Assembly: GCF_040126305.1 (NCBI RefSeq)
Contig: NZ_CP149510.1
Span: 3,793,001-3,857,000, forward strand
Direction: 5' to 3'
Source of the DNA: Pararhizobium sp. A13
GTDB taxonomy: Bacteria > Pseudomonadota > Alphaproteobacteria > Rhizobiales > Rhizobiaceae
Length of the DNA stretch: 64,000 nt
Positions within the stretch are counted from its first letter, which is position 1, and each line of letters opens with the position of its first letter. The position numbers and the translations under genes were made by a program. The notes under the pieces were generated by a model, which was given only the letters and a program-made list of their open reading frames with translations, was not told where the DNA came from and made no database searches. Positions 53,418 through 62,804 of this stretch are shown one piece after another.

Positions 53418-55861
53418 CCGCGCAGTCTTTCATTCTTGGGATCAAACAACGGCTCATCGGCCTGCACGATTGCCTTGAAACGATCGCCGTAGATTTCGAC
53501 TTCGACCTCGGTTCCGGGCTCCGTCAAATCGGCACGCAGCATGCCGAGCGCCACGGATTTGCCGATACGGTAACCCCAGTTGCCCGAGGTTGTTTCACCG
53601 ACCACCTTGCCGTCATGCCAGAGCGTCGACATGTAGGGTGCATCGCATTCTCCGGCATGCACCACCAGCGTGACGAAGCGCTTGGTCACGCCCTGTTGCT
53701 TCTCGCGCTCAAGCGCCGCCTTGCCCTTGAAGTCCGGCTTTGCCCAATCGACGAAACGCTCCAGACCGCCCTGCAGGATGGTGTAGTCAGTCGAAAGATC
53801 GCCCTTCCAGGCCCGATACCCCTTCTCGATGCGCAAGCTGTCGAGCGCCTCCATGCCGAAGGGTTTCAGCCCATATTTCTGTCCGGCCGCCCAGACCGCA
53901 TCGAAGATCGCGGCCGTATCGTCGATCTTTGTGTGAATCTCCCAGCCGAGTTCACCGGCAAAGGACACCCGCACCAGCTGGCACCAGCGGCCGGCGATCT
54001 GCACCGACTGATGCGTTAGCCAGCCCTTGAAAAGATCGGCGTCCGAGACTTCCGCGAGTAACTCGCGTGACTTCGGCCCTGAAAGAATCTGGCAGGTGAA
54101 ATTGTCGGTCACATCGTCGAGCGTAAACGCCGCATCCTTCGGTAGATGCTTTTTCAGCCACTCGAAATCATGCCACTGCGCGGTCGCCGCGGTGATCAGG
54201 AAAAAGAAATCCTCCTCCAGCGCCATGACTGACATCTCCGTCACGATGCGTCCCTTGTCATCGGAGAAATAAGCAAGGCCGATGCGGCCGGGCTTCGGCA
54301 CCTTGCCGGTGATAAGACCCAGCAGCCAGTCGCGGGCGCCCTCGCCCTTCAGCCGGTAACGCGAGAAACCAGGAAGATCGAGAATGGCGGCCGCATGCGT
54401 GACCGCAAGACATTCCTCCTCGATCCGCTTCGCCCACGGACCAGCACGGTTCCAGGTCTGCGTTGATTCCTCGGACGTGTCGTCCTCTGGCTGGGCGTAC
54501 CAATTGGCGCGCTCCCAGCCGTTGTAGGGCTTGAACTGCGCGCCGAGTGCCGCCATCCGGTCGTGGATCGGCGACAACTTCCTGTTGCGGCCGGCCGGCC
54601 AGGCATGCTTCGGAAAATGCATCGCATACTCGTGGCCATAGACTTCCATGCCCTTGGCGATGCAATAGTCTTGGGCCGCAAAACTGGTGAAGCGGCGCGG
54701 ATCGCAGGACCACATGTCCCACTCCGTCTGGCCCTCCGTCACCCATTCGGCCAGCACCTTGCCGGCCCCGCCCGCCTGGCAGATGCCGAAGGTGAAGACG
54801 CAGGCCTCGAAGGCATTCGGCACGCCCGGCATCGGCCCGATCAGCGGGTTACCATCCGGTGCATAGGGGATCGGCCCGTTGATCATCCGCGACAGGCCCG
54901 CCGTGCCGAGAATCGGCACACGCTCGACGGCATCGTTCAGATACCATTCCAGCCGCTCCAGATCGTCCGGGAAGAGTTGGAAGGAGAAATCCTCCGGCAT
55001 CGGGTCGTCCGGCGTCGCCCAATGCGCCTTGCAATTGCGCTCATAGGGACCGAGGTTCATCCCGGTCTTTTCCTGCCGCAGGTAATAGGAACTGTCCACG
55101 TCACGTAGCAGCGGCAACTTGTGACCGACCTCCTTCGACCAGGCAGCGAGCTCCGGAATTTCCTCGAACAGCATATATTGATGGCTCATCACCATCATCG
55201 GCACGTCGCGGCCGAACCACTTGCCGACTTCGCGGGCATAGTAGCCGGCGGCGTTGACGACATATTCGCAGCGGATATCGCCCTGCGGCGTCGAAAGAAT
55301 CCACTCATCGTTTTCCCGGCGGGCGCCGGTGGCGGGACAGAACCGAAAAATCTTCGCGCCCATGTCGCGCGCGCCTTTCGCCAGCGCCTGCGTCAACTGC
55401 GCCGGATCGATATCGCCGTCATAGGGATCGTAGAGCGCGCCAGTGAGGTCATGCGTCTCGATGAAGGGATAGCGCGTCTTGATCTGGTCGGGCGTGAGGA
55501 TATCGAGATCCATGCCCTGATACCGGCCCATGCCGACGACGCGCTTGAACTCCTGCAGCCGCTCCTTCGAATGGCCAAGCCGGACCGAGCCGGTGACGTG
55601 GTAATTCATCGGATAGTCGACGAGATCGCCAAGCTCGCGATAGAGCGATGCCGAATAGCGCTGCATGTTCATGATCGACCAGGAGGACGAAAAGGTCGGC
55701 ACGTTGCCCGCCGCATGCCACGTCGATCCGGCCGTCAGCTCGTTCTTCTCCAAAAGCACGCAATCGCTCCATCCGGCCTTGGCCAGATGGTAGAGCGCAG
55801 AGGCCCCGACCGCACCTCCCCCGATGATCACGACGCGCGCATGAGACGGCAAATTCGACAT
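53414..55861 (-). CDS. FAD-dependent dehydrogenase with GcvT domain, dimethylglycine dehydrogenase-like
   Basis: Also 815 residues and the same two-part design: FAD site GGGAVGASALYHLA near 14, covalent-FAD histidine in TAGSTWHAAGNVPTF near 49 (closest to dimethylglycine dehydrogenase), GcvT-type C terminus (FAGELGWEIHTK, DSLRIEKGYRAW). It would oxidise dimethylglycine to sarcosine, feeding the next gene, with which it overlaps. First gene of the minus-strand set, divergent from a LysR gene, which probably controls it. Confidence 0.85.
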   Translation of the reverse strand: MSNLPSHARVVIIGGGAVGASALYHLAKAGWSDCVLLEKNELTAGSTWHAAGNVPTFSSSWSIMNMQRYSASLYRELGDLVDYPMNYHVTGSVRLGHSKERLQEFKRVVGMGRYQGMDLDILTPDQIKTRYPFIETHDLTGALYDPYDGDIDPAQLTQALAKGARDMGAKIFRFCPATGARRENDEWILSTPQGDIRCEYVVNAAGYYAREVGKWFGRDVPMMVMSHQYMLFEEIPELAAWSKEVGHKLPLLRDVDSSYYLRQEKTGMNLGPYERNCKAHWATPDDPMPEDFSFQLFPDDLERLEWYLNDAVERVPILGTAGLSRMINGPIPYAPDGNPLIGPMPGVPNAFEACVFTFGICQAGGAGKVLAEWVTEGQTEWDMWSCDPRRFTSFAAQDYCIAKGMEVYGHEYAMHFPKHAWPAGRNRKLSPIHDRMAALGAQFKPYNGWERANWYAQPEDDTSEESTQTWNRAGPWAKRIEEECLAVTHAAAILDLPGFSRYRLKGEGARDWLLGLITGKVPKPGRIGLAYFSDDKGRIVTEMSVMALEEDFFFLITAATAQWHDFEWLKKHLPKDAAFTLDDVTDNFTCQILSGPKSRELLAEVSDADLFKGWLTHQSVQIAGRWCQLVRVSFAGELGWEIHTKIDDTAAIFDAVWAAGQKYGLKPFGMEALDSLRIEKGYRAWKGDLSTDYTILQGGLERFVDWAKPDFKGKAALEREKQQGVTKRFVTLVVHAGECDAPYMSTLWHDGKVVGETTSGNWGYRIGKSVALGMLRADLTEPGTEVEVEIYGDRFKAIVQADEPLFDPKNERLRG

Positions 55862-55967
55862 GTCTGTTCCCTTGTTTGGAGGGAAGTTTTGGCAACGAAG
55901 CGCACCAGTATCAAGCGGTCAGAATTCGCTTTATTGATCGAAGAGTTCGATTAGATTGGGTCAAGAT

Positions 55968-56086
55968 AGCCCCCTCACCCTGACCCTCTCGCCGCCAGCG
56001 GGGAGAGGGGACGACAGAGTTTGCCGCTCGGTCCTTCTCCCGGTCAGAAAGGGGAGAAGGTTGCCGACAGGCCGGATGGGGCAGAG
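55968..56086. repeat. Intergenic palindromic repeat F (RIME-like)
   Basis: cccctcaccctgaccctctc...agcggggagaggg and ccttctcccggtcagaaaggggagaagg...ggccggatgggg are short hairpins of the repeat family, in the divergent region between dimethylglycine-DH-like and LysR genes. Confidence 0.6.
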
Positions 56087-56098
56087 CCAGGAACGAAC

Positions 56099-56947
56099 AT
56101 GCAGATCGACCTCATCGAAACCTTCCTCGACCTGATGGAAACCCGCAGCTTCAACCGGACGGCGGAGCGGCTGAACATCACGCAATCCACCGTCTCCCAC
56201 CGCGTCAAGGCGCTGGAGGCGCAGTTCAACCGCAAGCTCTTCACCCGCAACAAGGGCGGCACCGCGCCGACGGCATCCGGCCTGCGCTTCCTCGATCATG
56301 CCAAGGCGCTGCAGCACCAATGGCACGAGGCGACGCGGGCAGTGGAGAGTGCCGGCGCCTACGAGCGCTCGATGCGCCTCGGTATCCAGCATGACCTGGC
56401 CGAAGCCTTTGCCGGCCGCTGGCTGTCCGCCATCCGCGCCGACCTGCCGGCTACCTCGATCTACATGGAAGCCGATTATTCCAATCAGATGAACCGCGAT
56501 CTGGCGGCCGGCGATCTCGATCTCGCCATCCTCTACACCCCGCATTACCTGCCCGACCTGCATTACGAGCGGATCGGAGAAATGACCTACATACTGGTCA
56601 GCACCATTGCGCGAACAGTCCGCGACCTGCGGCCGGAAACCTATATCCAAGCCGTCTACTCCCCCGCCTTCGACAGGGCGCACAGGCTGGCGCTGCCGCA
56701 TCTGTCGGCCGCACCGCTGGCGTCGGGGCAGAACATCGCCATCATGGATTTGCTGAAGACGCTGGGTGGCGCCGCCTACGTGATGAGCGGCACCGCTACG
56801 CGGCTTGCCAAAGAGGGTGCTGCCTTCCCTGTGGACGATGCTCCCACCATTCCGCAGGCGGTCTATGCCGCGACCAGCATCCGCACGCGTCACGCGCACC
56901 AGCACCGCCGCATTATCGGCGTGATGCAGGATCTGCTGGCTTCGTAG
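56099..56947 (+). CDS. LysR-family regulator, probable controller of the betaine demethylation genes
   Basis: A 282-residue LysR protein: helix-turn-helix at 1-60 (LIETFLDLMETRSFNRTAERLNITQSTVSHRVKALE) and effector domain after ~90. It is divergent from the dimethylglycine-DH-like gene with repeat F between them. Slightly shorter than typical (~300). ATG at 56099 is the natural family start; a longer frame from 56021 is repeat sequence. Confidence 0.87.
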   Translation: MQIDLIETFLDLMETRSFNRTAERLNITQSTVSHRVKALEAQFNRKLFTRNKGGTAPTASGLRFLDHAKALQHQWHEATRAVESAGAYERSMRLGIQHDLAEAFAGRWLSAIRADLPATSIYMEADYSNQMNRDLAAGDLDLAILYTPHYLPDLHYERIGEMTYILVSTIARTVRDLRPETYIQAVYSPAFDRAHRLALPHLSAAPLASGQNIAIMDLLKTLGGAAYVMSGTATRLAKEGAAFPVDDAPTIPQAVYAATSIRTRHAHQHRRIIGVMQDLLAS

Positions 56948-56968
56948 ACGCCTTCTGCGGAAATGCCA

Positions 56969-58735
56969 TCATAGCTGAACGGCAAGTTCCTTGTTTTGCG
57001 TTTCCATCAACCTGGCCAGCATCTCGGCCCCCGAGACCGGATAGGCGATCGCGTAACCCTGCAGAACATCGCAGCCGAGGCGCGTCAGAAGCTTGGCATG
57101 CTCCAGCGTCTCGACCCCTTCGGCCACAACTTCGATGTCGAGCGCCTTGGCGATGTCGACGATCGACCGCAACAGTCGCTTCTGTTCGCGCGACGTAGTG
57201 ATCGGAAATACCAGGCGCCGGTCGATCTTCAGCCGCCGCGGTTTCACCTTCGTCAGCCCGATGATCGAGGCGTGCCCGGAACCGAAGTCGTCGATCTCGA
57301 TGTCGATGCCCATACCCTTCAGCGCGGCAACATTGGAAAGCACGCCTTCCTCGCTGTCGTCGAGAAAGATCGTCTCCAGCAACTCGAATGACAGCGTATC
57401 CGCCTCGACATCCAGTTGCTGCAAGTCGTCGATCAGAAGCGGATCGGACAGCCGCGCCGCCGAGACATTCACCGCGATCCGTGGAACGCGTACGCCCTGC
57501 CGCGCCCAGGCTCGCCGGTCTTTCAACGCCGCTTTCAGAATTGCAGCGTCCAGGTCGTCCAGCACGCCAAGATTTCCCGCGACGGTGAGGAATTCGCCCG
57601 GCAACAGCAATCCGCGTTTCGGATGGCGCCACCGCGCCAAAGCCTCCAGGCCGACGATACGGCGTGTCCTGGCATCGACCTGCGCCTGGTAAAAGGGAAC
57701 AAACTCTCCCTTCTCCAGCCCGCGCGCAAATTGCTTGGCAACGCGGCGCTCGTTGTTGAGCTGCGCCTTGAGTTGCGCCGAGAAGACCTCCACCCTGCCC
57801 CGGCCAAGTTTCTTGGCGCGATGAAGGGCGATATCGGCTTCGGCGAGCAGATTGGCGATATTTCTACCGCTGGCGGACGCCAGGCCGATCGACGCGCCGG
57901 TGCGCAACACTTCGTCATTGTGCCATATCGATTGCTTCAGCTGTTGTGCCAGCCGCTCGGCAACCGTCTTCAAATCTTCGATGGAGTCGAAATTGGCGAT
58001 CAGAACCGCAAATTCGTCGCCGCCTATGCGGGTGACGAAGGCGCTATTCGGCAATGCGGCGACAATCCGGCTGGCCGCGGATTTCAGCACATTGTCACCC
58101 ACCGAATGACCGGCGGTGTCGTTGATCTGCTTGAACCGGTCGAGACCGATATGGAGGATCGCCAGCTTTTCCAGCCCGGCATCCTCTGAAAGCTCCGCCA
58201 ATCGGCGATCGAAGAAGCTGCGGTTCGGCAGCCCGGTCAGGTAGTCATGTTCGGCCGCATATTCGATCCGCCGGGCGCTCGCCTCGAGAGCAACTGCGCG
58301 TTTTTCGGCAATGGCCTTCTGCCGCTGCAGTTCCCGATTGAGAAGCACATCCGCCGTCACGTCCCACTCGACGCCGATGAAAGTGATGTTTCCGTCTTCT
58401 TCGAAGCAATGCGCCCTGGAGCGGAGATAACGAAGTTTGCCGTCCGGCAGAACAATGCGGTACTCAGACGAATAGGTGCCCTTGCCCTTGATGGCGTCGT
58501 TGAAATCCGACTCTGCCTGCTCCCGGTCATCAGGATGGATCGCCTTGGCCCACAACGCCGCCTTGACGCGCTTGTTTGTCCGGCCGGTTCCATAGAGCCG
58601 GTGCATCTGCTTATCCCAGACGACTTCATCCTTCTGCGTGTCGTGTTCCCATACGCCGATCCGCGAGGCGTCGAGCGCGAGCTCCAGCCTGCGAAGAATA
58701 TTCTGAAATTCCTGTTCGGACCGCGCCGCTTTCAT
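56969..58735 (-). CDS. PAS-GGDEF-EAL cyclic-di-GMP protein, probable phosphodiesterase
   Basis: A 588-residue cytoplasmic signalling protein: PAS/PAC sensor (about 15-130, YRIVLPDGKLRYLRSRAH), GGDEF domain (about 160-315) and EAL domain (about 330-580). The EAL catalytic set is complete (GLEALARW, FELLET, DDFG, LKIDRR, AEGVET). The GGDEF signature itself (238-242) is intact, but the first metal-binding Asp of the usual D-x-D-R-F-K motif is Gly197, and the inhibitory RxxD site is absent. So synthesis of c-di-GMP is doubtful and breakdown likely. No membrane segment seen. Confidence 0.88.
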   Translation of the reverse strand: MKAARSEQEFQNILRRLELALDASRIGVWEHDTQKDEVVWDKQMHRLYGTGRTNKRVKAALWAKAIHPDDREQAESDFNDAIKGKGTYSSEYRIVLPDGKLRYLRSRAHCFEEDGNITFIGVEWDVTADVLLNRELQRQKAIAEKRAVALEASARRIEYAAEHDYLTGLPNRSFFDRRLAELSEDAGLEKLAILHIGLDRFKQINDTAGHSVGDNVLKSAASRIVAALPNSAFVTRIGGDEFAVLIANFDSIEDLKTVAERLAQQLKQSIWHNDEVLRTGASIGLASASGRNIANLLAEADIALHRAKKLGRGRVEVFSAQLKAQLNNERRVAKQFARGLEKGEFVPFYQAQVDARTRRIVGLEALARWRHPKRGLLLPGEFLTVAGNLGVLDDLDAAILKAALKDRRAWARQGVRVPRIAVNVSAARLSDPLLIDDLQQLDVEADTLSFELLETIFLDDSEEGVLSNVAALKGMGIDIEIDDFGSGHASIIGLTKVKPRRLKIDRRLVFPITTSREQKRLLRSIVDIAKALDIEVVAEGVETLEHAKLLTRLGCDVLQGYAIAYPVSGAEMLARLMETQNKELAVQL

Positions 58736-59029
58736 TGTTTTCTCTATGAATGTTTCTTCACATACAAACGTGCGCGGTATTCTGCCGCAAGGTTCCTAAA
58801 GAACTATTGCCCTCGCAAAACGCGAAATGTAACCAGAAATACAAGCAACCATTCGGTGTTATTTAAAGTAGGCGGCATCGACCAACGCACTTGCTCCCTA
58901 GTTCAGAAGGATAGACCTGCGAGCGAACTTCGGCAATCGCGACGGCAAAGCGGCATCGCAGGTCGCATCATCGAATTGACACGAGCCGGAGGACATCATA
59001 ATCATCGTCGGATCAATTGGTTCCTTGGA

Positions 59030-59252
59030 AGCGAACGCTTCCGGGGAGTAAATGGGAACGTGACGGATGGACCCACACTGGGCATCTCAATCACGGCCGA
59101 CCCCGCGACTGTAGAGCGGTCAGAGTTTGTCATGCCGGTCAACCGGCAAAAGCCACTGCGGCGGCGGGCCTTGTCCCGCACCTTGGGAAGGCGAGACAGG
59201 TTCACTGGTGCCAAGCACCTGACGCCGCGAGCCAGGAAACCTGCCGGTTGAT
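59030..59252 (+). ncRNA. Cobalamin riboswitch
   Basis: The conserved 3' blocks are clear: CCCCGCGACTGTAGAGCGG near 59102, GCCACTG near 59150, GGGAAGGCGAGACAGG near 59186 and CGCGAGCCAGGAAACCTGCC near 59225. The 5' boundary is approximate. It precedes the cobalt transporter genes cbtB and cbtA and should reduce their expression when B12 is plentiful. The ~290 bases before it, after the GGDEF/EAL gene start, hold no other feature that I can identify. Confidence 0.9.
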
Positions 59253-59309
59253 AAAGGGCATGGTGCCCATTTGGTGGGAAATTTCCCACGCGCCATCACG
59301 GAGGTTGTC

Positions 59310-59486
59310 ATGGCTACGTCTACAGTTTCGAGCGTTCCGCTCTCCCTCAACGACCGCATCACCGCCGGTATCCTCGCCCTTCTGATCGGCGGATTCCTGG
59401 TTTTCGGCGCCGGTCTCGCGAATTCCGCCGTGCTGCACGATACCGCGCACGACGTTCGCCACTCCTACGGTTTTCCCTGCCATTGA
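59310..59486 (+). CDS. cbtB: Cobalt transporter subunit CbtB
   Basis: A 58-residue membrane protein with one helix (AGILALLIGGFLVFGAGLAN) and a histidine-rich C-terminal end (LHDTAHDVRHSYGFPCH), the CbtB hallmark. It works with CbtA in cobalt uptake for B12 synthesis. GGAGG precedes the ATG at 59310. It follows the cobalamin riboswitch by about 60 bases. Confidence 0.92.
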   Translation: MATSTVSSVPLSLNDRITAGILALLIGGFLVFGAGLANSAVLHDTAHDVRHSYGFPCH

Positions 59487-59680
59487 TCGACTGATGTGGG
59501 AAGCCACGCGCTTTTCGCATTCAATCTGACGGCGGATCGCGGGTTTCCATCGAAACCACGCATCGACAGAGCATGCGCCCGTGCTGCGGCACCGGGCGGC
59601 ATTTGCCATGGGGATTTCAAACATAGCAAGCCAGAGAGCGTTGACGTGCATCCGCTCGGCTTGAACCCGGGGGTATCGAA

Positions 59681-60451
59681 ATGATTGTCAAAACGCTTCT
59701 GGCCGCGTTGGTGGCTGGACTGATCGCGGGTGTCTTCACGACCGTAGCGCAGACTGCGCGGGTCGTTCCCATCATCCTTCATGCTGAAGAATATGAAGGC
59801 AAGGAGCCTGCCGCGGAACAGCCCGCCACCACCGAGGGTCAACAGCATTCATCACTTGGGTCGACATCAGCGATCGGCGAAATACTTGCCGCATTCTCGC
59901 CGATCACACCGGCATACGCCCATGAGGGCGAGCATGAAGACGAAGGCGGCATCATGTTTGGCATGAGCCGGTTTTCAGGAACCTTGCTCGCCAATCTCGT
60001 AACCGGCACAGGTTTCAGCCTGTTGCTGACCGGCATCAGCTTGCTGATCGGCTATCCCATCACGCTTCGCAACGGTGTCCTCTGGGGCGCTTGCGGTTGG
60101 CTGGCGGTCCACATGCTGCCCGCAATCGGCCTCCCGCCAGAATTGCCTGGCTTTCCGGCGGCCGACCTGCACGACCGGCAGATATGGTGGATAGCGACAG
60201 TCCTACTCTCCGGAGCTGGCCTGTATATGCTTGCACTGCGCCCCGAAATCATTGCGAAAATCGTTGGCCTGGCAGTGCTCGCCGTGCCGCATATCTACGG
60301 CGCGCCGCAGCCTGCGGATATTTCGAGCCCGGTTCCGGCCGTTCTCGGCGCCGAATTCGCGGTCGCCGCGCTGGCAACCGCCCTCGCCTCGTGGATCGTG
60401 CTCGGGCTGGTCTCGGGTTATATCAACGACCGCTTCCTGAAATCGGCATAG
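59681..60451 (+). CDS. cbtA: Cobalt transporter subunit CbtA
   Basis: A 256-residue membrane protein with about five to six helices (LLAALVAGLIAGVFTTVAQ first) and a His/Glu-rich loop (YAHEGEHEDEGG near residue 85) that may bind metal. Family landmarks are GCWLAVHMLPAIGLPPELPG-like segment near 145 and PHIYGAPQP near 206. Second gene after the riboswitch. The 194-base gap after cbtB has no coding frame I would support. Confidence 0.92.
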   Translation: MIVKTLLAALVAGLIAGVFTTVAQTARVVPIILHAEEYEGKEPAAEQPATTEGQQHSSLGSTSAIGEILAAFSPITPAYAHEGEHEDEGGIMFGMSRFSGTLLANLVTGTGFSLLLTGISLLIGYPITLRNGVLWGACGWLAVHMLPAIGLPPELPGFPAADLHDRQIWWIATVLLSGAGLYMLALRPEIIAKIVGLAVLAVPHIYGAPQPADISSPVPAVLGAEFAVAALATALASWIVLGLVSGYINDRFLKSA

Positions 60452-60461
60452 GCTTGCAACA

Positions 60462-61319
60462 TTAACCGCCTGCGCGTTCGAGATGAGCGCGCAGGCGGCT
60501 TTTTTGCGTCTCCTCGTCGAGAAGTACGCAGACATCGCAAAAGGTCCCGCCATCCGTTCGGTAATACAGGCAGCAGCCGCTTCGCAGGCGAAATACGCGC
60601 TCGACCGGCACACCATCCACGTTCGCGGCGATCGTTTGATACCGCAATGCGCTTGACGACAGCGGCGAGCCTTCCGTGTTGACGATAGCGAGCGCCGAAG
60701 CCATCGCTTGCTCCTCTTGCGCCGATGCCGCGCCCATTTCGAGAAACGCACCGGCAATGCCGTCGGCCGCCAGCCGCCATTGCGCAACCGATGACAAACC
60801 GGTGCGGGCCTTCACCGTTTCGACAACCGGCGCAAGGCTGGCAACGAAGCTGTCGTGAAACAAGGATGCCCCGTCAGGGCCTTGGCGAAAATGACGAAAG
60901 CGAAAATGAAAGCGACGGGCATCGGATGGGTAAACTTGCACAATCTCGTCTGCTTTTTTCGGGGCATACGGTTCAAAACGGATTGCAAGGCTTCCCGGAT
61001 CGAGATCCGGCACCAGCCCGGTCCTCAGATAGATGGTACCGGCAGCGATGCTGAGTTGGTGGCTGTAGAAGGCGACCAGATGAGCACCCTTCGTGCGATC
61101 ATCCATTCCTGCGGCAAACCGGCCTTGATAGTCCAAGAGATCGGCGATCTCGGCACTGTCTTTGCGCCATATGTCGGTCACCAAGGAAAAATCCGCGCTG
61201 TCGCCGGCAAGTGAGGCCACGACCTGCGGAAATCGCTGCGTCTGCCAGGCCATCGCCGCTTGCGCATCCTCTTTCCAAGGAGTAGCCGGCCAACCGCCGG
61301 TATCTGGGTTCTCGTCCAA
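60462..61319 (-). CDS. FhuF-like siderophore-iron reductase (second copy)
   Basis: A 285-residue protein ending with the FhuF 2Fe-2S motif CC-x10-C-x2-C (GCCLYYRTDGGTFCDVC near residue 254), so probably a ferric siderophore reductase. It differs from the copy at 45.2 kb in sequence and length. Start: TTG at 61319 or ATG at 61250. It is 38 bases after the glycoamylase-like gene on the same strand. Substrate siderophore unknown. Confidence 0.78.
   Translation of the reverse strand: MDENPDTGGWPATPWKEDAQAAMAWQTQRFPQVVASLAGDSADFSLVTDIWRKDSAEIADLLDYQGRFAAGMDDRTKGAHLVAFYSHQLSIAAGTIYLRTGLVPDLDPGSLAIRFEPYAPKKADEIVQVYPSDARRFHFRFRHFRQGPDGASLFHDSFVASLAPVVETVKARTGLSSVAQWRLAADGIAGAFLEMGAASAQEEQAMASALAIVNTEGSPLSSSALRYQTIAANVDGVPVERVFRLRSGCCLYYRTDGGTFCDVCVLLDEETQKSRLRAHLERAGG
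60466..60506 (+). terminator. Terminator after cbtA, inside the convergent FhuF-like gene
   Basis: CCGCCTGCGCG pairs perfectly with CGCGCAGGCGG around an 11-base loop and is followed by a run of six T. It lies 14 bases after the cbtA stop and covers the last codons of the opposite-strand gene. Confidence 0.8.
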
Positions 61320-61357
61320 AGGGCGCCGCCTTTTTCTATGCCGGCGGCCCGTTTATC

Positions 61358-62674
61358 TCAAAGCCAACCGCCGGAGAAGCCCGCTCTTTTCAAGCCGCGC
61401 CGGACGGCTGGCGATTCTCGCATCAGGTTCCAGATGAGGCCGGTGCGATGATTTTCAATCATCATCAACAGGATGCCCTGGTCAAGACCGACGCTGCGAT
61501 TGTTGAGCCATCCTTCGGCCGTCTTTCCGGGAACGCTCGGATTGAAGCTGCCGAGAAACCGCCCCTCCTCGATGACCCCGGGATAGGTCGAGACGATATG
61601 GCCTGTTGCCGAGATCGCTGCCTCCGACTCGAATGGCAAGCAGGCGAGCGGCGCCCAGGGCGCGATCGTGCCGTCATCCGGTCCGAACGGCGCACCGCGG
61701 GCCGTATAGCCGGAAAAATCCTGGTGGCGGCCATCCTGCAGACGGCGTGGCCGCAAAGGCCCGTCGCAGGATGTCAGCCCCCACATATCGGCACCATAAC
61801 CGGCAAAACCGCCGGGATTGCTGATCGCATAGTCGCGCTGCACGGTAATCGCCAGGCAGGTGTTTTCGAAATAGTCTGTATCCTTCGCCGCGACGGCCGC
61901 GTCGCGAATGCCGCGGAAATCGATCCAGGCATGCGAAAAAAGATGGATGAACAGCGGTCCGGCATAGAGGAACGGCTTTCCCTCCACCGTCATCCAGTCG
62001 AATTTCCCGGCAAAGGCATCGTAGCTCTCCCTGCCGATCGGGTAGGAGGGAGAGGCAAGCGCCAGCACGTAGAGGATGATCGCTTCGCTGTAGGATTCCC
62101 ACCGATAAGGCAGAAAACCGCTCCGTGGTTTCCAGCCGAGCCAAAATGCCCCTTTGCCATCGAGCGCCCAGGCCCAGTTGGCGCGGGCGTAAAGCATGGC
62201 CGCGCAGGATCGTATCTCGGCCTCGACCTCGTTTTCCTGGTTGAAATAGGCGGCGGCCGTCAACACGCCGGCGAGAAAAAGCGCGCTGTCGATCAGCGAT
62301 ATCTCGCTGCGCCATGTCCGCTGTCCGGTCCTCATGTCAAGAAAGTGGTAATAGAGCCCCTTGTACCCCGTCGCATTCTTGTCGCGCCCCTGCGGGCTTT
62401 CGGCAAAGAAACGCAGCGTAACCAGCGTCCTAGCCGCTGCATCCTGCCGGCTCATCCAGCCTCTCTCCACGCCGACCGGATAGGCGGAAAGGCCGAAACC
62501 TGTCGCCGCAATGCTGGACGGGGCGCCGGGAAGAGACGTATCGGCGATGAGCCCGTTGTCCGGATTGACATATTCGAGGAAGTAACCGAACGCCGCTTGC
62601 TGGAACCGGTCGAGAAGGACCGCGTCGGTGTCGTTTTTCAAAAGCATTTCGTCAAGCACTCCCATCAACCGCAA
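61358..62674 (-). CDS. Glycoamylase-like domain protein (PF10091 type)
   Basis: A 438-residue (alpha/alpha)-barrel-like protein with family landmarks SGFLPYRWESYSEAIILY near residue 183, GPLFIHLFSHAWIDFRG near 240, and an acidic GYGADMWGLTSCDGP segment near 293. No signal peptide, so cytoplasmic. Related domains occur in beta-1,2-glucan-processing enzymes, a polymer typical of rhizobia, so a role in such glucan turnover is possible but inferred. ATG at 62674 or 62665. Confidence 0.8.
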   Translation of the reverse strand: MRLMGVLDEMLLKNDTDAVLLDRFQQAAFGYFLEYVNPDNGLIADTSLPGAPSSIAATGFGLSAYPVGVERGWMSRQDAAARTLVTLRFFAESPQGRDKNATGYKGLYYHFLDMRTGQRTWRSEISLIDSALFLAGVLTAAAYFNQENEVEAEIRSCAAMLYARANWAWALDGKGAFWLGWKPRSGFLPYRWESYSEAIILYVLALASPSYPIGRESYDAFAGKFDWMTVEGKPFLYAGPLFIHLFSHAWIDFRGIRDAAVAAKDTDYFENTCLAITVQRDYAISNPGGFAGYGADMWGLTSCDGPLRPRRLQDGRHQDFSGYTARGAPFGPDDGTIAPWAPLACLPFESEAAISATGHIVSTYPGVIEEGRFLGSFNPSVPGKTAEGWLNNRSVGLDQGILLMMIENHRTGLIWNLMRESPAVRRGLKRAGFSGGWL

Positions 62675-62804
62675 GTTTCACCACAAGGCATCTGCTTCGG
62701 CAAATCACCGATTGTTGAACTCGCCACTATGCGAAAGGATCGCCTGACGGATGACCTGTGCTACACTTTTTGCTTCTTAAGACCGGCAGCAGTGATTGGA
62801 TGAC

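Noticed and set aside
58736..59029. A coding gene upstream of the cobalamin riboswitch (long plus-strand frame 58247-59251)
   Set aside because: That frame is a shadow of the GGDEF/EAL gene continued through the riboswitch RNA; the translated sequence has no family features.
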